NCBI GenBank assembly: GCA_964017185.1
Contig: OZ024877.1
Location: 4,504,006 to 4,568,005 of the forward strand
Direction of reading: 5' to 3'
From: Rugalucina vietnamica
Lineage: Eukaryota > Mollusca > Bivalvia > Lucinida > Lucinidae
Length of the DNA stretch: 64,000 nucleotides
The translations under genes and the position numbers were made by a program. How positions within the stretch are numbered: position 1 is the stretch's first letter; every line of letters begins with the position of its first letter. Positions 56,449-64,000 of this stretch are shown here, piece after piece. The notes below the pieces were generated by a model. It had not been told where the DNA came from. It saw nothing but the letters and a program-made list of their open reading frames with translations, and ran no database searches.

Positions 56449-59245
56449 GATTAAGTTTTACGTGCCTTAAAAGCCAATTATTTCACTCATTAACAAATCA
56501 GTAGGTGGGGCAAAAATAGGGGTACTCCAGGAAAAAGCACCTGACACACCTGCAAGCAGAACTTGACTTGTCCCACATGTGACCCGTGCGGGGCTCGAAC
56601 CCTACACGGCGCTCGTGGGGATCGAACCCAGGACCTCTCGCTCCAGAGTGACAGTCCGACGCTCTACCGCTTCAGCTACCGCGCTCTACTAGCGGGGGCT
56701 GTGACTGGCATCTTTGTCCCTAGATCTCACAAGAAACGTTAAGCAATCATCTGGCACCTCAGCGGTAGACATCAGAGGGGGCATTTCAGGCCCTGATAAT
56801 TTTAGGAAAGAAGCTATCCCAATAGATACTGTTCCATGTTATTTCCAAAGATTGGACCTGCGTTTACTGTTATAATTTTCCCAGTCTTCAAATCGGCAAC
56901 GGAAGAAATTTAAGAATTGGAGACAGTATCTTTTCCAATTATTTCTTACACGTTTTCATTTGCTTCAGCTTCATTTAACCAGCCAAAAAAAAAAAAAAAA
57001 ACAAACTATATTTATGCGAACAGTGCGATATTACGGACGCTGCGGACGAGGAACGTCCGAGTTCTCATCACTGCCGGTGATTAACGTGTGTTTATAGCAT
57101 CCGTAATTGGGATAGATATGATCCCACTCAAACTAAAAGTTAAAAAACAACAATATGGACTGTCTAGAATGAAGAAAATAAAGTTTTATTCCATCAAAAT
57201 TTGGTTGCTCCCCGGCGACACACACAACTTGCCCGGAGACTCACCAAATAATCAATCACCCGGCTGAATCTCGATTTTCCCAGTCTTTTTTACAAATTTT
57301 CTGAAGGTTGATAATCAGGAGCTTACTTTTCTATATTCACCAATCTGAATTAAGGTTGTTTACATTCGTAATTCGATGTAAGCATAAAAAATAAACAAAA
57401 AATACAACCGAAAGTCAACTGAAATGTTTGAGTAGTAAAATGGGGCGCACTGTGGCGATTAAACAAAATACATTTTCAACAATTTTAGGGTTTCCGGGGC
57501 TGCATCAAAGACCCTTACAGCTCCTGCAAGTGTTCGATTTGTTTTTATTTACTGCAGTATTTTTAGCTTTCGCTTCAAAATAGAAGTAAACAAACAACAT
57601 ACCTTTTATCTAGTGCAAATCCCGATGTGTCACCGACACCTCGCCCGATGGTTCACATTTTTCCGATTAACCCCCGTTGATTCACCGTTTTTCTAATACA
57701 CCGTTTCCATAGGTTGCTTCTAAAACCGATACCCGAATCTAAGCACAATCAATTTGAAATATAAAGGTGATCCTTCTAAACTAAGCACAATCTATGGTGA
57801 TCCTTCTAAAATCAATACTCGATTGAAAAATGTGTACTCCGCATAAGTAGAAAACCAACAATTTGCATATGCGAATCAATGGCGCAGATAACATTGTAGT
57901 TTTGCAGTAACTGCGAAGCTGATCAGCGCCTTTGTTTTCGCTATACAGATACTACAATTCTTTTACTTCCTAAATTCAAAACTTCCAGCCTCTAGCCATC
58001 GTCTGTGCTTGTATAGGCCGGTTTGTATCAGACCTTGTCTGAAAGTCAAAATACCGGTTTTCTCGCGTCGCGGCTCATACGCACTTGAAGTTTTGTAGTC
58101 TCGTCATTATCCCGTTGGTCACGTTGATGCTGGCCCTACATTGTCTTAGAGCAGCGAACGTTTCATCGTACGGACAGACGTAGAAGAAGAGTTCAGCCCA
58201 GTCATCTCCTGTAGCCACCTGTGTGGACAAAATGAGTTAAATGAGCCGCATTATGAGAAAACCAACAATCTGCATATGCGAAAACAAAGATGCAGATCAG
58301 CTTCGCGGTAACCGCGAAGCTGATCACCGCCTTTGTTTTCGCTATACGGATAGTACGATTCATCTAGTTTCTCAATCTAAAATTTCAAGCTTCTATCAAT
58401 CTCCTGTGCTTGTACAGCTCGGTTTGTGTCGAACCTGTTCGGAAACCACATAGTTGGTTTTCCCACGAGGCGGCTCAAATGGAAAATGCCACCCTTATAT
58501 CTGTTACATGTTATGATTCTACTTTTTATGTCATCATTTGAATTTCAGGAAAAAACGACTAGCGCGGAAGCCGGAGATGGCTGTCGCGGTGTCCATTGTC
58601 CCAATTTTAATAAGATAATAAGCTCATAGAACTATGGGTGCTGTTCTTAAATGGTATTTTAGGCATGTAGCTTCCACAATATTCAGTGACCATCTGCTAT
58701 GATTTTTTTCACTCTGTTAATCATGTGCGCTATATAACCTTTTTAGAGAGCTGGGTTTTATTTCTGTTTATATCACATGTTAGTTTCTTGATATTGTTTC
58801 CTTGAAATTGTATACGGTGAAGAGAGAAAGTAGTTAAGCCTCTCCCTTTATGACTAGTGTATTGAATCCCGGGCGTCTCTGGTCTTTCAGATCATAATTT
58901 AAACCGAGGCATCGTCTACATATGCCCTTAGATGTTGGTTGGCGAGACGGTGACAAGCTTTGGATAAATTTCACAAATGCCGTTTTCCATTTATTGTTCT
59001 CATGAAAAGACACTTTCATTTAAATCATATTTAGATAGACGAGCACTTACCATACTTTTAAACTTATTTATATCCATAGCACGAGGAAATCTCATGCAAC
59101 ATTGTCCCTCCTGGATTCCCTCACAATATGCCATAGTAGGTTTTCTAGAAGGAAAAGCAGGTTTCCTGGTAGAAAAGCATGGTCCGATCTGAATCAACAG
59201 AACCGCAAAGAGGCCAAGTGACTTGCAATGTTCAAACACCTTCAT
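48020..59245 (-). CDS. Paralogue E: secreted cysteine protein, subfamily II, five exons
   Basis: Exons in transcription order: 59245-59051, 58218-58085, 53631-53540, 52997-52764 and 48036-48020; 672 nt, 223 residues, stop TAA. Signal peptide MKVFEHCKSLGLFAVLLIQI, then a short extension (TRKPAFPSRKPT) not in [92 protein letters not shown] and VCPVN. Two sequons fit a secreted glycoprotein. Function is not recognised. The gene is stretched to 11 kb by insertions: the 3.7-kb TIR element in intron 2, and LINE, SINE, TRIM and Penelope-like pieces in intron 4. Exon 2 is tightly bracketed by two MITEs. All exons are open. Confidence 0.8.
48130..49000. other. Intron 4 of E, partly paralogous to 21411-21710
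   Basis: The CACAGCCCAAGGCTTAACTG stretch at about 48290 matches the segment upstream of D. The rest is AT-rich, with a poly-T run at 48670-48684. No coding sequence is seen. Confidence 0.5.
49010..49900. repeat. Three partial copies of the 40940-type repeat
   Basis: Text such as AAGGATCTCAGTTTTA, TTTTTATTTGCTATTAC, GCGGCC(C/G)TAAAA.GTCTCC and CATCATC(C/T)ATAGTGCAGG recurs near 49020-49260, 49490-49640 and 49850-49900, with an intervening ATTCTCTTTG(A/G)CTCCATG block. It lies in intron 4 of gene E. Confidence 0.55.
49905..50660 (-). mobile_element. Decayed LINE remnant, same family as 42166
   Basis: On the minus strand it matches the C-terminal half of the full LINE: SNYCDKYEHAIST, VIDKLTYTE, ATSRIAKANVTFERLF, KLLRSADETRF and LRLTGHAVGMSNERLLK. 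Several stops and a gap are present. It lies in intron 4 of gene E. Confidence 0.75.
50671..50765 (+). repeat. tRNA-Ala-like SINE
   Basis: GCCTCCGTGGCGCAGTTGTA gives the A-box region and CCTGCAAAGCAGG resembles an alanine (TGC) anticodon arm, but the B-box is degraded (CCCGATTGTAGTCC). Followed by an A-rich tail (GGAAAAAATAATATC). A tRNA-derived SINE, directly before the TRIM-like element. Confidence 0.55.
50780..51129 (+). mobile_element. TRIM-like element with tRNA-like promoters in its LTRs
   Basis: Two direct repeats of 115 bp each (50780-50894, 51015-51129; about 94% identical) begin TGTAACCGG and end GTGACA, with TTCT duplicated outside (50776-50779, 51130-51133). A purine tract AAGCAGGGGGAAA lies directly before the right repeat and a TGGTGGCCAGTG primer-site-like word two bases after the left. 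Each repeat holds a tRNA-like module with A-box TAGCTCAGTGGTAGAG and B-box GGGTTC(A/G)AGTCCC. The internal part is 120 bp and non-coding. This is LTR architecture at TRIM size. A tandem SINE dimer is the alternative. Confidence 0.75.
51135..51515. other. Unassigned intron sequence
   Basis: Continues the sequence left of the TRIM-like element. A plus-strand open frame of about 95 codons (51222-51512) has no recognised motif. It may be older LINE sequence; I see no reverse-transcriptase motif. Confidence 0.3.
51520..51665. mobile_element. Hairpin MITE with AACATTCTTTTCC ends
   Basis: Arms of about 65 bp (left AACATTCTTTTCCGTGCATT..., right ...AATGCACTTGGAAAAGAATGTT) share GTTTGCCAAGCCC and GTGTTGCAGCCC, around a loop GAACCGCGTAGCGGTGA. 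No coding. Confidence 0.85.
51713..51779. repeat. (TTTA)n microsatellite
   Basis: About 16 TTTA units in intron 4 of gene E, about 50 bp after the hairpin MITE. Confidence 0.95.
51966..52145. repeat. Minisatellite of self-complementary units
   Basis: Four to five units of about 43 bp (after a shorter 26-bp first unit), each an inverted pair AGGGCAATAA / TTATTGCCCT or AGGGCATTAA / variant around ACACC, joined by GCTRYGGTGTCATCTC. So each unit can form its own hairpin. Not a CRISPR: units differ and there are no unique spacers. Confidence 0.8.
52325..52480 (+). mobile_element. Diverged Penelope-like tail
   Basis: ACGCTGAGTGGCCATCTCTA, GGAATAGCTGTTCACTCG and TATCGGTACCTAATTG align with the middle of the tail consensus, with many changes; an old copy in intron 4 of gene E. 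Confidence 0.6.
53062..53330 (+). mobile_element. Diverged Penelope-like tail in intron 3 of E
   Basis: Runs from TTTTATGTTTTGGTGTTG to GCAATTTCCTAATTTTGC and TTACTTTAAC; all blocks of the consensus are present but diverged. It begins about 65 bp from exon 4 of gene E. Confidence 0.7.
53825..53996. repeat. 56-bp tandem repeat, interrupted by the 3.7-kb element
   Basis: About three units of 56 bp (CGAATCTAAGCACAATC..., GGTGATCCTTCTAAAACC) end exactly where the TIR element begins; the array resumes after it at 57717 with about 1.5 more units. The element is therefore inserted within the array. Confidence 0.9.
54715..54930. repeat. Degenerate TACGTCCTNNC minisatellite, left arm
   Basis: About 15 imperfect units of 10-14 bp around (T)ACGTCCTCGC(T). 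The inverted counterpart (GGACGTAGTAAG type) is at 55555-55815, so the two form arms of an inner fold-back about 1.1 kb across. Confidence 0.7.
55198..55527. mobile_element. MITE with TATTCGTTCTAATTAGCGC inverted repeats
   Basis: ACTGTATTCGTTCTAATTAG at the left is matched by CTAATTAGAACGAATACGGT at the right; GTGCGC words recur inside. About 330 bp, flanked by TA. Nested between the two ACGTCC-rich arms. Confidence 0.85.
55555..55815. repeat. Degenerate GGACGTAGTAAG minisatellite, right arm
   Basis: About 15-18 imperfect units (GAGGACGTAGCAAGGACGTA and similar), inverted relative to 54715-54930. Confidence 0.7.
56402..56448. repeat. (ATT)n microsatellite
   Basis: About 15 ATT units inside the 3.7-kb element. 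Confidence 0.9.
56583..56700 (-). repeat. tRNA-like SINE
   Basis: Minus strand: A-box-like TAGCTGAAGCGGTAGAGC and B-box GGTTCGATCC, preceded by CGCGG; anticodon arm disordered by extra bases. Read as a tRNA-derived SINE nested in the 3.7-kb element. Confidence 0.5.
57838..58079. mobile_element. ATGAGCCG palindromic MITE abutting the exon-2 donor of E
   Basis: Ends GCATAAGTAGAAAACCAACA (degenerate) and TTTTCTCGCGTCGCGGCTCA. On the minus strand its ATGAGCCG terminus starts six bases into intron 2 of gene E, directly after the donor GTGCGT. Confidence 0.85.
58241..58478. mobile_element. ATGAGCCG palindromic MITE abutting the exon-2 acceptor of E
   Basis: Ends ATGAGCCGCATTATGAGAAA and TTTTCCCACGAGGCGGCTCA. 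The core GATCAGCTTCGCGG/CCGCGAAGCTGATC is a perfect palindrome. It lies about 20 bp upstream of the exon-2 acceptor of gene E, where a branch point would be expected. Confidence 0.9.
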
Positions 59246-59259
59246 TGTCGAGCTATCTG

Positions 59260-59615
59260 GTAAATGCGCAAATAATTTACGAAAGTTTGATATGATATGC
59301 TCACCGAATGTCTTTTAATTCTTTTTTTCCGTCAATAGCGTTGCCTTAAGGTTATCTAGATAAGTAAAAAGGTAAATTACCAGGAACTAACGAAATAAAT
59401 ACTAGTTTTGCCCTAAAGCCAAAATTTAAAATTAATTAAACATGAAAGTAGACATGTACACAAAGTGAACTAAAAACCCTCAGCTGACATCAGAGACACA
59501 CAAGCGCTTGAAGATACATGTATCTAAATCTGCCAAGTACTCCAAACACCTCATAAACAGAGTATTACATGGAGCTCCCATCACTGAAGTTATCTTTTTG
59601 AGAGAAGAGAAGCCA
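59260..59615. other. 5' flank of gene E
   Basis: About 350 bp upstream of the start codon of gene E (minus strand). No TATA-like box at a convincing distance and no repeat identified. Confidence 0.4.
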
Positions 59616-59618
59616 GTG

Positions 59619-59759
59619 CTTGCCTTATTTATGCTGAGCGCCAAGCAAGGTAGCCACTGGTACCATTTTTAACGTCTTTGGTATGACGCGGCCCGGATTA
59701 GAACCCGCGCCTCCCGCTTCCGAGGCGAACGCTCTAACCATTACGCTATCGGGACCGGT
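59619..59759 (-). repeat. tRNA-derived SINE
   Basis: Minus strand: GGTCCCGATAGCGTAATGGT gives the 5' part and A-box, GCGGGTTCTAATCCGGG the B-box arm, then a non-tRNA body with GGTACCAGTGGCTACCTTGC and TTGGCGCTCAGC. The anticodon arm is mispaired and the acceptor 3' side (CGCGTCATACC) does not pair, so it is not a functional tRNA. Confidence 0.75.
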
Positions 59760-61213
59760 CTGTATGTATATAGCCATAAATCGTAAAACTAGTGCTTCAA
59801 GTAAATGTCTACATGGCATTGCCATATATTTATATATTAGGATTTTATGACATCTGCGAAACAGTTCACTATACATTACATAGCCCGGAGTTCTACAGTT
59901 TAGTAAGTTGAAAAGGTGATTCAACCGAAGAGGTATTTATTTTACTCAATTCACAAGGAAAATTCGAGGTCCTTATTTTCTCGTTTTTGAAGGTGCAGAT
60001 GTTTGTCGTTCGTCTCTCAGTTATGAGAAACTCCATCTTTATTTATTGTTTAGTTGGATTGTTCATGTGTGTCGATGAGTTCTTTGATGGATGGTTAGGC
60101 ACGTTTTAGCTCTAAACTGTCGGTTGCAAGAATAGCAAGTCAATGCCGAAGAGACGGGAATTGATCTTCTTTGCGCTGTCTGTGAGTCCTTTCAGTTTCA
60201 CAGATTCTCTTTTCTTCATAATGAGCTTCTCCTTTGTTAATGAGACAGCGCCACTTTGATCGATCCTGTGCAGCCTGTTCACAAGAAGTCCTTCAGTGAG
60301 GTTTTGAGGGTGCCTTTGCAGCATTTTTTTCTGGCCGCCCAAATCTTGTCTTACCACTTGATTTTAAGTTGAAATGATTATATATATATTTATCTCTTTG
60401 CATGGCGTTTGTATAATTGTCTACGCGCCAGCGCGTAGACTACTCTAAGGTTTGAGATTGACCTACTTACAAGACAACTCATACACCTCTCTTCAACTGC
60501 AACTGCACGTTTGAGTCTATTGGCTTGACCATCGTGTTAGTAGGATTCCGGGTCGTTTCGCCAAGGACCGTGTAAACACCATCAAACACTCATGCAAACC
60601 TCCCTTTGGTTGGTAACATTTATACCAATGGTGCAGTAGGTATCAAAAATGGGACAAATTGTTAAATTTGTGGAACTGGTACATGATTGCATTCTATCTA
60701 AGCAACAACGGAATGAAATGAACCGACGGAATTGTGACGCTATATGGTCAGGTATGAAAGCTTTGACCGCGCCCCACCTGCCGTGTAGCCAATTACATTC
60801 TATCCAAGCCACAACGGAATGAATTGAACCGACAGTATCGTGACGGTCGATTGTCAGGTATGAATGCTTTCACCGCACAGCGTTTTATTTCTGTTCAGTC
60901 AAATGCACCACGATGAAATGGGAGTACGGTCAGATTCTTTGACATTCTAGTTTATATATGCGAAGCGTAGACCAAGCTTTTTGTTAAAGCTTATACTTGT
61001 GTTTATATAATGTCCGGGTCACACATGCATATAAAATGTTTGACAATACAACAGCCTTGTAGTCTTTCAGCTTGGCATAATGCTCCATTTCGATCCCAGA
61101 TATTTGCACAGCGTCTTTCAATTTCCACACTGGTTTTTGCAGTTGTAGTAGTGACCGCATCATCAATGCGCACTGCTTAATTCTCAGAGTGTGCTTCCTA
61201 GGTAGGCGAATAT

Positions 61214-61450
61214 ATGAGCCGCCTCGTGGGAAAACCAACAATGTGGTTTCCGAACAGGTCCGACACAAACCGACCTGTACAAGCACAGAAAAGAGCGAGA
61301 AGCTTGAAAATTCAGATTTAAGTAGAGGAGGAATTGCACTATCTGAGTAGCGAAAACAAAGGCGCTGATCAGCTTCGCAGTTACTGCGAAGCTGATCTGC
61401 GCCTTTGTTTTCGCCTATGCAGATTGTTGGTTTTCCCATGCGGTGGCCCA
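61214..61450. mobile_element. ATGAGCCG palindromic MITE nested in the LINE remnant
   Basis: ATGAGCCGCCTCGTGGGAAA ... TTTTCCCATGCGGTGGCCCAT. The core is a perfect 31-bp palindrome, GATCAGCTTCGCAGT/ACTGCGAAGCTGATC with one central T. Flanking TAT on both sides may be the target duplication. Confidence 0.9.
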
Positions 61451-61891
61451 TATCAAAAAGTTCAGTGTTTGACCATTTACAGTGATGCTTGGTTCGTTGT
61501 ACCGTTTTCCAGGTGCTGGTTGGTGTACAGCCTCTGTCACTTTTGTGGTCATTATAAGGTCAGAGTTATCACATGATTGTAAAACTTGATCAACTGCCTC
61601 TTGCAGTTTGTCTCTGATATTGCATTCTTGTCCCTGTAATCTGAATAGTGGAGCTCATCTAACACATATGTCTGCACTCTAGTTTTTGATTGTAACGCGA
61701 GCCTGCATAATCAGTTTCTCTGCCACGAAACTGCATCTTTATTGGACTGTTTTTCTTGTTTAAAAGGCGGTTGGAAATTCATCAAGCAGAGCATTGCACT
61801 CTATCTGTGAAAGTCTGTCGATAGCATCCTAATTGATACCTGATGGACGATTGAGCACACTATTAAAACGTTTTGCCTACCTTTTTTAAAG

Positions 61892-62049
61892 GTACAAGTA
61901 GGCAAAGATCAGGAAAAGGCGCAATCAGAAGAAAGATTCCCACTCCAAAAACCCAGTTGGAGAAAAACCAAATTAACAATCAGGTACTTATACCATGAAA
62001 ACATATCGTAAGCCGAATGAGCAGCTATTTTCCCAATAGGTGGCCACTC
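61892..62049 (-). mobile_element. Penelope-like tail nested in the LINE remnant
   Basis: Minus-strand, 158 bp, from AGGTACAAGTAGGCAAAGAT to GGTGGCCACTC. The LINE sequence GATAGCATC(T/C)TAA.TGATACCTGAT lies on both sides (61823-61850, 62050-62075), so the target region of about 60 bp is duplicated or re-copied at the site. Confidence 0.85.
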
Positions 62050-62844
62050 GATAGCATCTTAAGTGATACCTGATTGAGCACACTATTAAAGTGTTTTACC
62101 TACCTTTCCAAGATAAAATTTATATCTATAAGAAATAGACTTTCATCTGCACTAACCAATGTGGTGGGTCCACAACTTTTTGGGCCATATTTGGTTTTCA
62201 GTGCATCGTGGAATTTTTTCATGTTTGCAAAAGACTGCATTTCGTTTGCTTTCTTTCTCAGCCAGAAATCTTGCACATCACTTAGCTTGGCCTGTAAGTC
62301 TTGAAATATTGCTATGTACTGTCTTCTTGGATAATGAGCTAACATAATGTGATGTGTCTTGTGTAATCGGTTTCTCCAAGAAGCCTCTTTCTTCACCAGT
62401 CTCGTAAAACCAATCTAGATGTTTACGATATGGATGCTCTAATGTAATTGCAGCTGAAGAAAGAACTGCCTTGTGGAAAACTGCCCAGTTTTCTTATGAG
62501 GGCGCGGACGTTGCCGTAGTAGGGTCATACGTAACGTACCGGGGGAGGTTGTTGGATGGGCAACGCTATGTGGATGATATGGGAAAGACTGTCAGGTCAG
62601 AGGTAAAATATATTCTACATTTTTGCATTGATATCTATGCGCATAGCTGTTTGAAACCGTTTTCAATCGGGCCGAAATTCGTGTTCAAACAGCAAAACCC
62701 ATAATTCACATGCCGTTTAAACATGGGTTTGGGCGAACATCCGTCAACGTCATTGGTCAATGCGACGTGTCGTCATTGTCTTCCGTAGAAACAAAAGAAA
62801 CTCCGAGTTTTTACGTTGCTAATGTTATTTACAAGAGATTTTAA

Positions 62845-63195
62845 ATGAATTCGTGTGAAAATGCAATAATAGCTATCAACTATGCTTTGTTTCATTGTTC
62901 AAACATTCGCTGGATCACTCAGAAGGGGTTTGAACACGCGGTATTCAGCCTTGTGTTCAAAAACTTTCCTCGTGATCCATCGACTGTTTGGACACTGAAA
63001 ACCATGGTTGATCCCTATATTGAAAAACTCGCCCCAGAACAGTGTACATTAATGAAGAACTCTTTGCTATTAGGACTTCCAAAAGCCAGTGTGGTATCGG
63101 AGGACCTCTTGAAAATGTCTGTGAGCGAAATGAAATTAAGCTTGTCATCAACCTGTGGTATAGTAACGACAATTATTACCCAACCCCCTGTATAA
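62845..63195 (+). CDS. Unidentified open reading frame, 116 residues
   Basis: One of the longer plain plus-strand frames outside repeats: starts MNSCENAIIAINYALFHCSN, contains WITQKGFEHAVFSLVF and a Ser/Leu-rich end SLSSTCGIVTTIITQPPV. Composition looks protein-like and there is no repeat within it. No family recognised, no paralogue in the window, and no clear splice evidence. It lies 120 bp upstream of a cluster of ATAGTTTTGACTAT repeats, so it could belong to a transposon or be a single-exon gene or a last exon. Confidence 0.35.
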   Translation: MNSCENAIIAINYALFHCSNIRWITQKGFEHAVFSLVFKNFPRDPSTVWTLKTMVDPYIEKLAPEQCTLMKNSLLLGLPKASVVSEDLLKMSVSEMKLSLSSTCGIVTTIITQPPV

Positions 63196-63199
63196 AAAT

Positions 63200-63685
63200 A
63201 AATTGAATAGTTTTGACTATCTGCACACAAATCAGTGCTTAATTGGCACGCGATGTACGAAATGCATGTAATGCGACAAATGTGACGTCACCAGCCGGTC
63301 CATAGTTTTGACTATACCATGCTAGTGACGTCACCTATGCAAACGTAATGCAAAAACGTTGTGGAATAGTTTTAACTATACCATGACCGATGACGTCAAC
63401 GTCACGAGCATAACGTAGAATATCTCAAGCGTAAATAACGTCGCGCGGCAATTAGTAGTCAATTTTGTAACGAAATCGCAATGATTTCTGGTTTAGTTGG
63501 GTAATAAAGCAGTTATTTCATGGCCGTTTGGCAGAATAGTCAAAACTATGTCCCTCGGTGCCGTTGACAGCTCAGTGCGCAATTGCCCTCGGCCTAACGG
63601 CCTCGGGCAATAATGCATTGAGCTGTCAACGGCACCTCGGGACATAGTTTTGACTATTCACCAACAAGGCATGAAATAACTGCTT
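63200..63685. mobile_element. Cluster of ATAGTTTTGACTAT motifs with a hairpin MITE
   Basis: The self-complementary-like word AATAGTTTTGACTAT (or its complement) occurs at about 63207, 63304, 63366, 63535 and 63642. From 63507 to 63685 two arms of about 85 bp mirror each other (AAGCAGTTATTTCATG at both ends, GTGCCGTTGACAGCTCA inside) around CCTCGGCCTAACGGCC. No coding. Confidence 0.8.
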
Positions 63686-64000
63686 ACTATCTTATTTACA
63701 TATATACCTGAACAGTACATCAACGGCATAGCATTCCACTTGGGTTGCTTTAGAAAACTTAGTACAAACTAAGTGACAAGACCGAAACGATTCCAGACAC
63801 AGTGGTACTTTAGAGGTACTTAAGAATGCAGGGATTCCAAACGCTCTCACAAGCGAAACATTCTGTGCAAATACAGAAAGGGTTTCTCAATACAGTATTC
63901 GTCTCTTGCTCTATATGTTCTGTTATTTATTATGGAATATAAACGAGTGTCTGAGGGAAGATGGACTCGGCTCAACGTGAGTTGTAGATTTAACAAGGTA

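Larger units (their letters stand above)
53997..57716. mobile_element. 3.7-kb transposon with perfect 100-bp TIRs
   Basis: The first and last 100 bp are exact inverted copies by eye (ends CAACCTATGGAAACGGTG and its complement), flanked by CTTCT at 53992-53996 and 57717-57721. Beyond the TIRs, weaker inverted similarity continues (GCAGGAGCTGTA, GTGCGCCCCATTTTA on both sides). No transposase frame is visible, so it is non-autonomous. It contains inverted ACGTCC-rich degenerate repeats, a nested MITE (55198-55527), an (ATT)n tract (56402-56448) and a tRNA-like SINE (56583-56700). The five-base duplication with these ends does not match a superfamily I can name. Confidence 0.88.
60005..62510 (-). 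mobile_element. Old LINE remnant, hit by a MITE and a Penelope-like tail
   Basis: On the minus strand, in LINE order: about 62100-62510 (DVQDFWLRKKANEMQSF, KKFHDALKTKYGPKS), about 61470-61560 (TEAVHQPAPGK-type text), about 61000-61190 (LKDYKAVVLSNILYACVT) and about 60110-60360 (GGQKKMLQRHPQNL), with the 3' end GAGAGACGAACG at about 60010. It matches the full element at 42166 with many lesions. A MITE (61214-61450) and a tail (61892-62049) are nested in it. Confidence 0.8.

Noticed and set aside
58241..58629. Small protein with KPTICICEN... repeated at several loci
   Set aside because: The frame is carried by the ATGAGCCG MITE in every copy; it is a by-product of the repeat.
59619..59759. Functional tRNA gene on the minus strand
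   Set aside because: Acceptor ends do not pair and a SINE body follows directly.

Overview
The window looks like nuclear DNA of an invertebrate animal, most likely a bivalve or other marine mollusc. Its genes are split by many GT-AG introns in an AT-rich background. It is crowded with non-LTR retrotransposons, tRNA-headed SINEs, palindromic MITEs and (GA)n arrays. Several repeats (a GCTCACCTG... family, a TTAA-flanked GGATGTTCGC element) are types I associate with mollusc genomes. The assignment is inference; there is no species marker.

The only host genes I can reconstruct with confidence belong to one family of small secreted cysteine-containing proteins, 206-223 residues, that I do not recognise. 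There are six copies. Subfamily I is on the + strand: A (1649-13331), B (24460-27319) and C (36757-39118). Subfamily II is on the - strand: D (15500-19956), E (48020-59245) and a remnant F (39898-42044). I placed every exon by comparing paralogues, and splice phases agree throughout. All copies end in a tiny terminal coding exon (14-17 nt) encoding V-C and two or three more residues. A, C, D and E are open. B has a 2-bp frameshift in exon 5. F lacks its first three exons and has a 1-bp frameshift.

Layout: A and D converge on a GA-repeat array (14118-14846), and C and F converge on a similar array (39396-39768), so a convergent pair appears to have been duplicated. B also keeps such an array downstream. 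B and C share a duplicated block upstream (about 22045-23550 and 34618-35720). E is the longest subfamily II gene, with large transposon-filled introns.

Most remaining DNA is mobile. One nearly complete endonuclease/reverse-transcriptase LINE (42166-46384) has a 10-bp target duplication and one frameshift; there are three more LINE remnants. A very abundant tail repeat sharing the end CCTACTTGTACCTTT (about 20 copies) appears to be the 3' UTR of a Penelope-like reverse-transcriptase element. A 3720-bp element (53997-57716) has perfect 100-bp terminal inverted repeats and a CTTCT target duplication. A 350-bp TRIM-like element (50780-51129) has 115-bp TG...CA repeats that each carry a tRNA-like pol III promoter. 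Many MITEs lie within a few bases of splice sites of the gene family.
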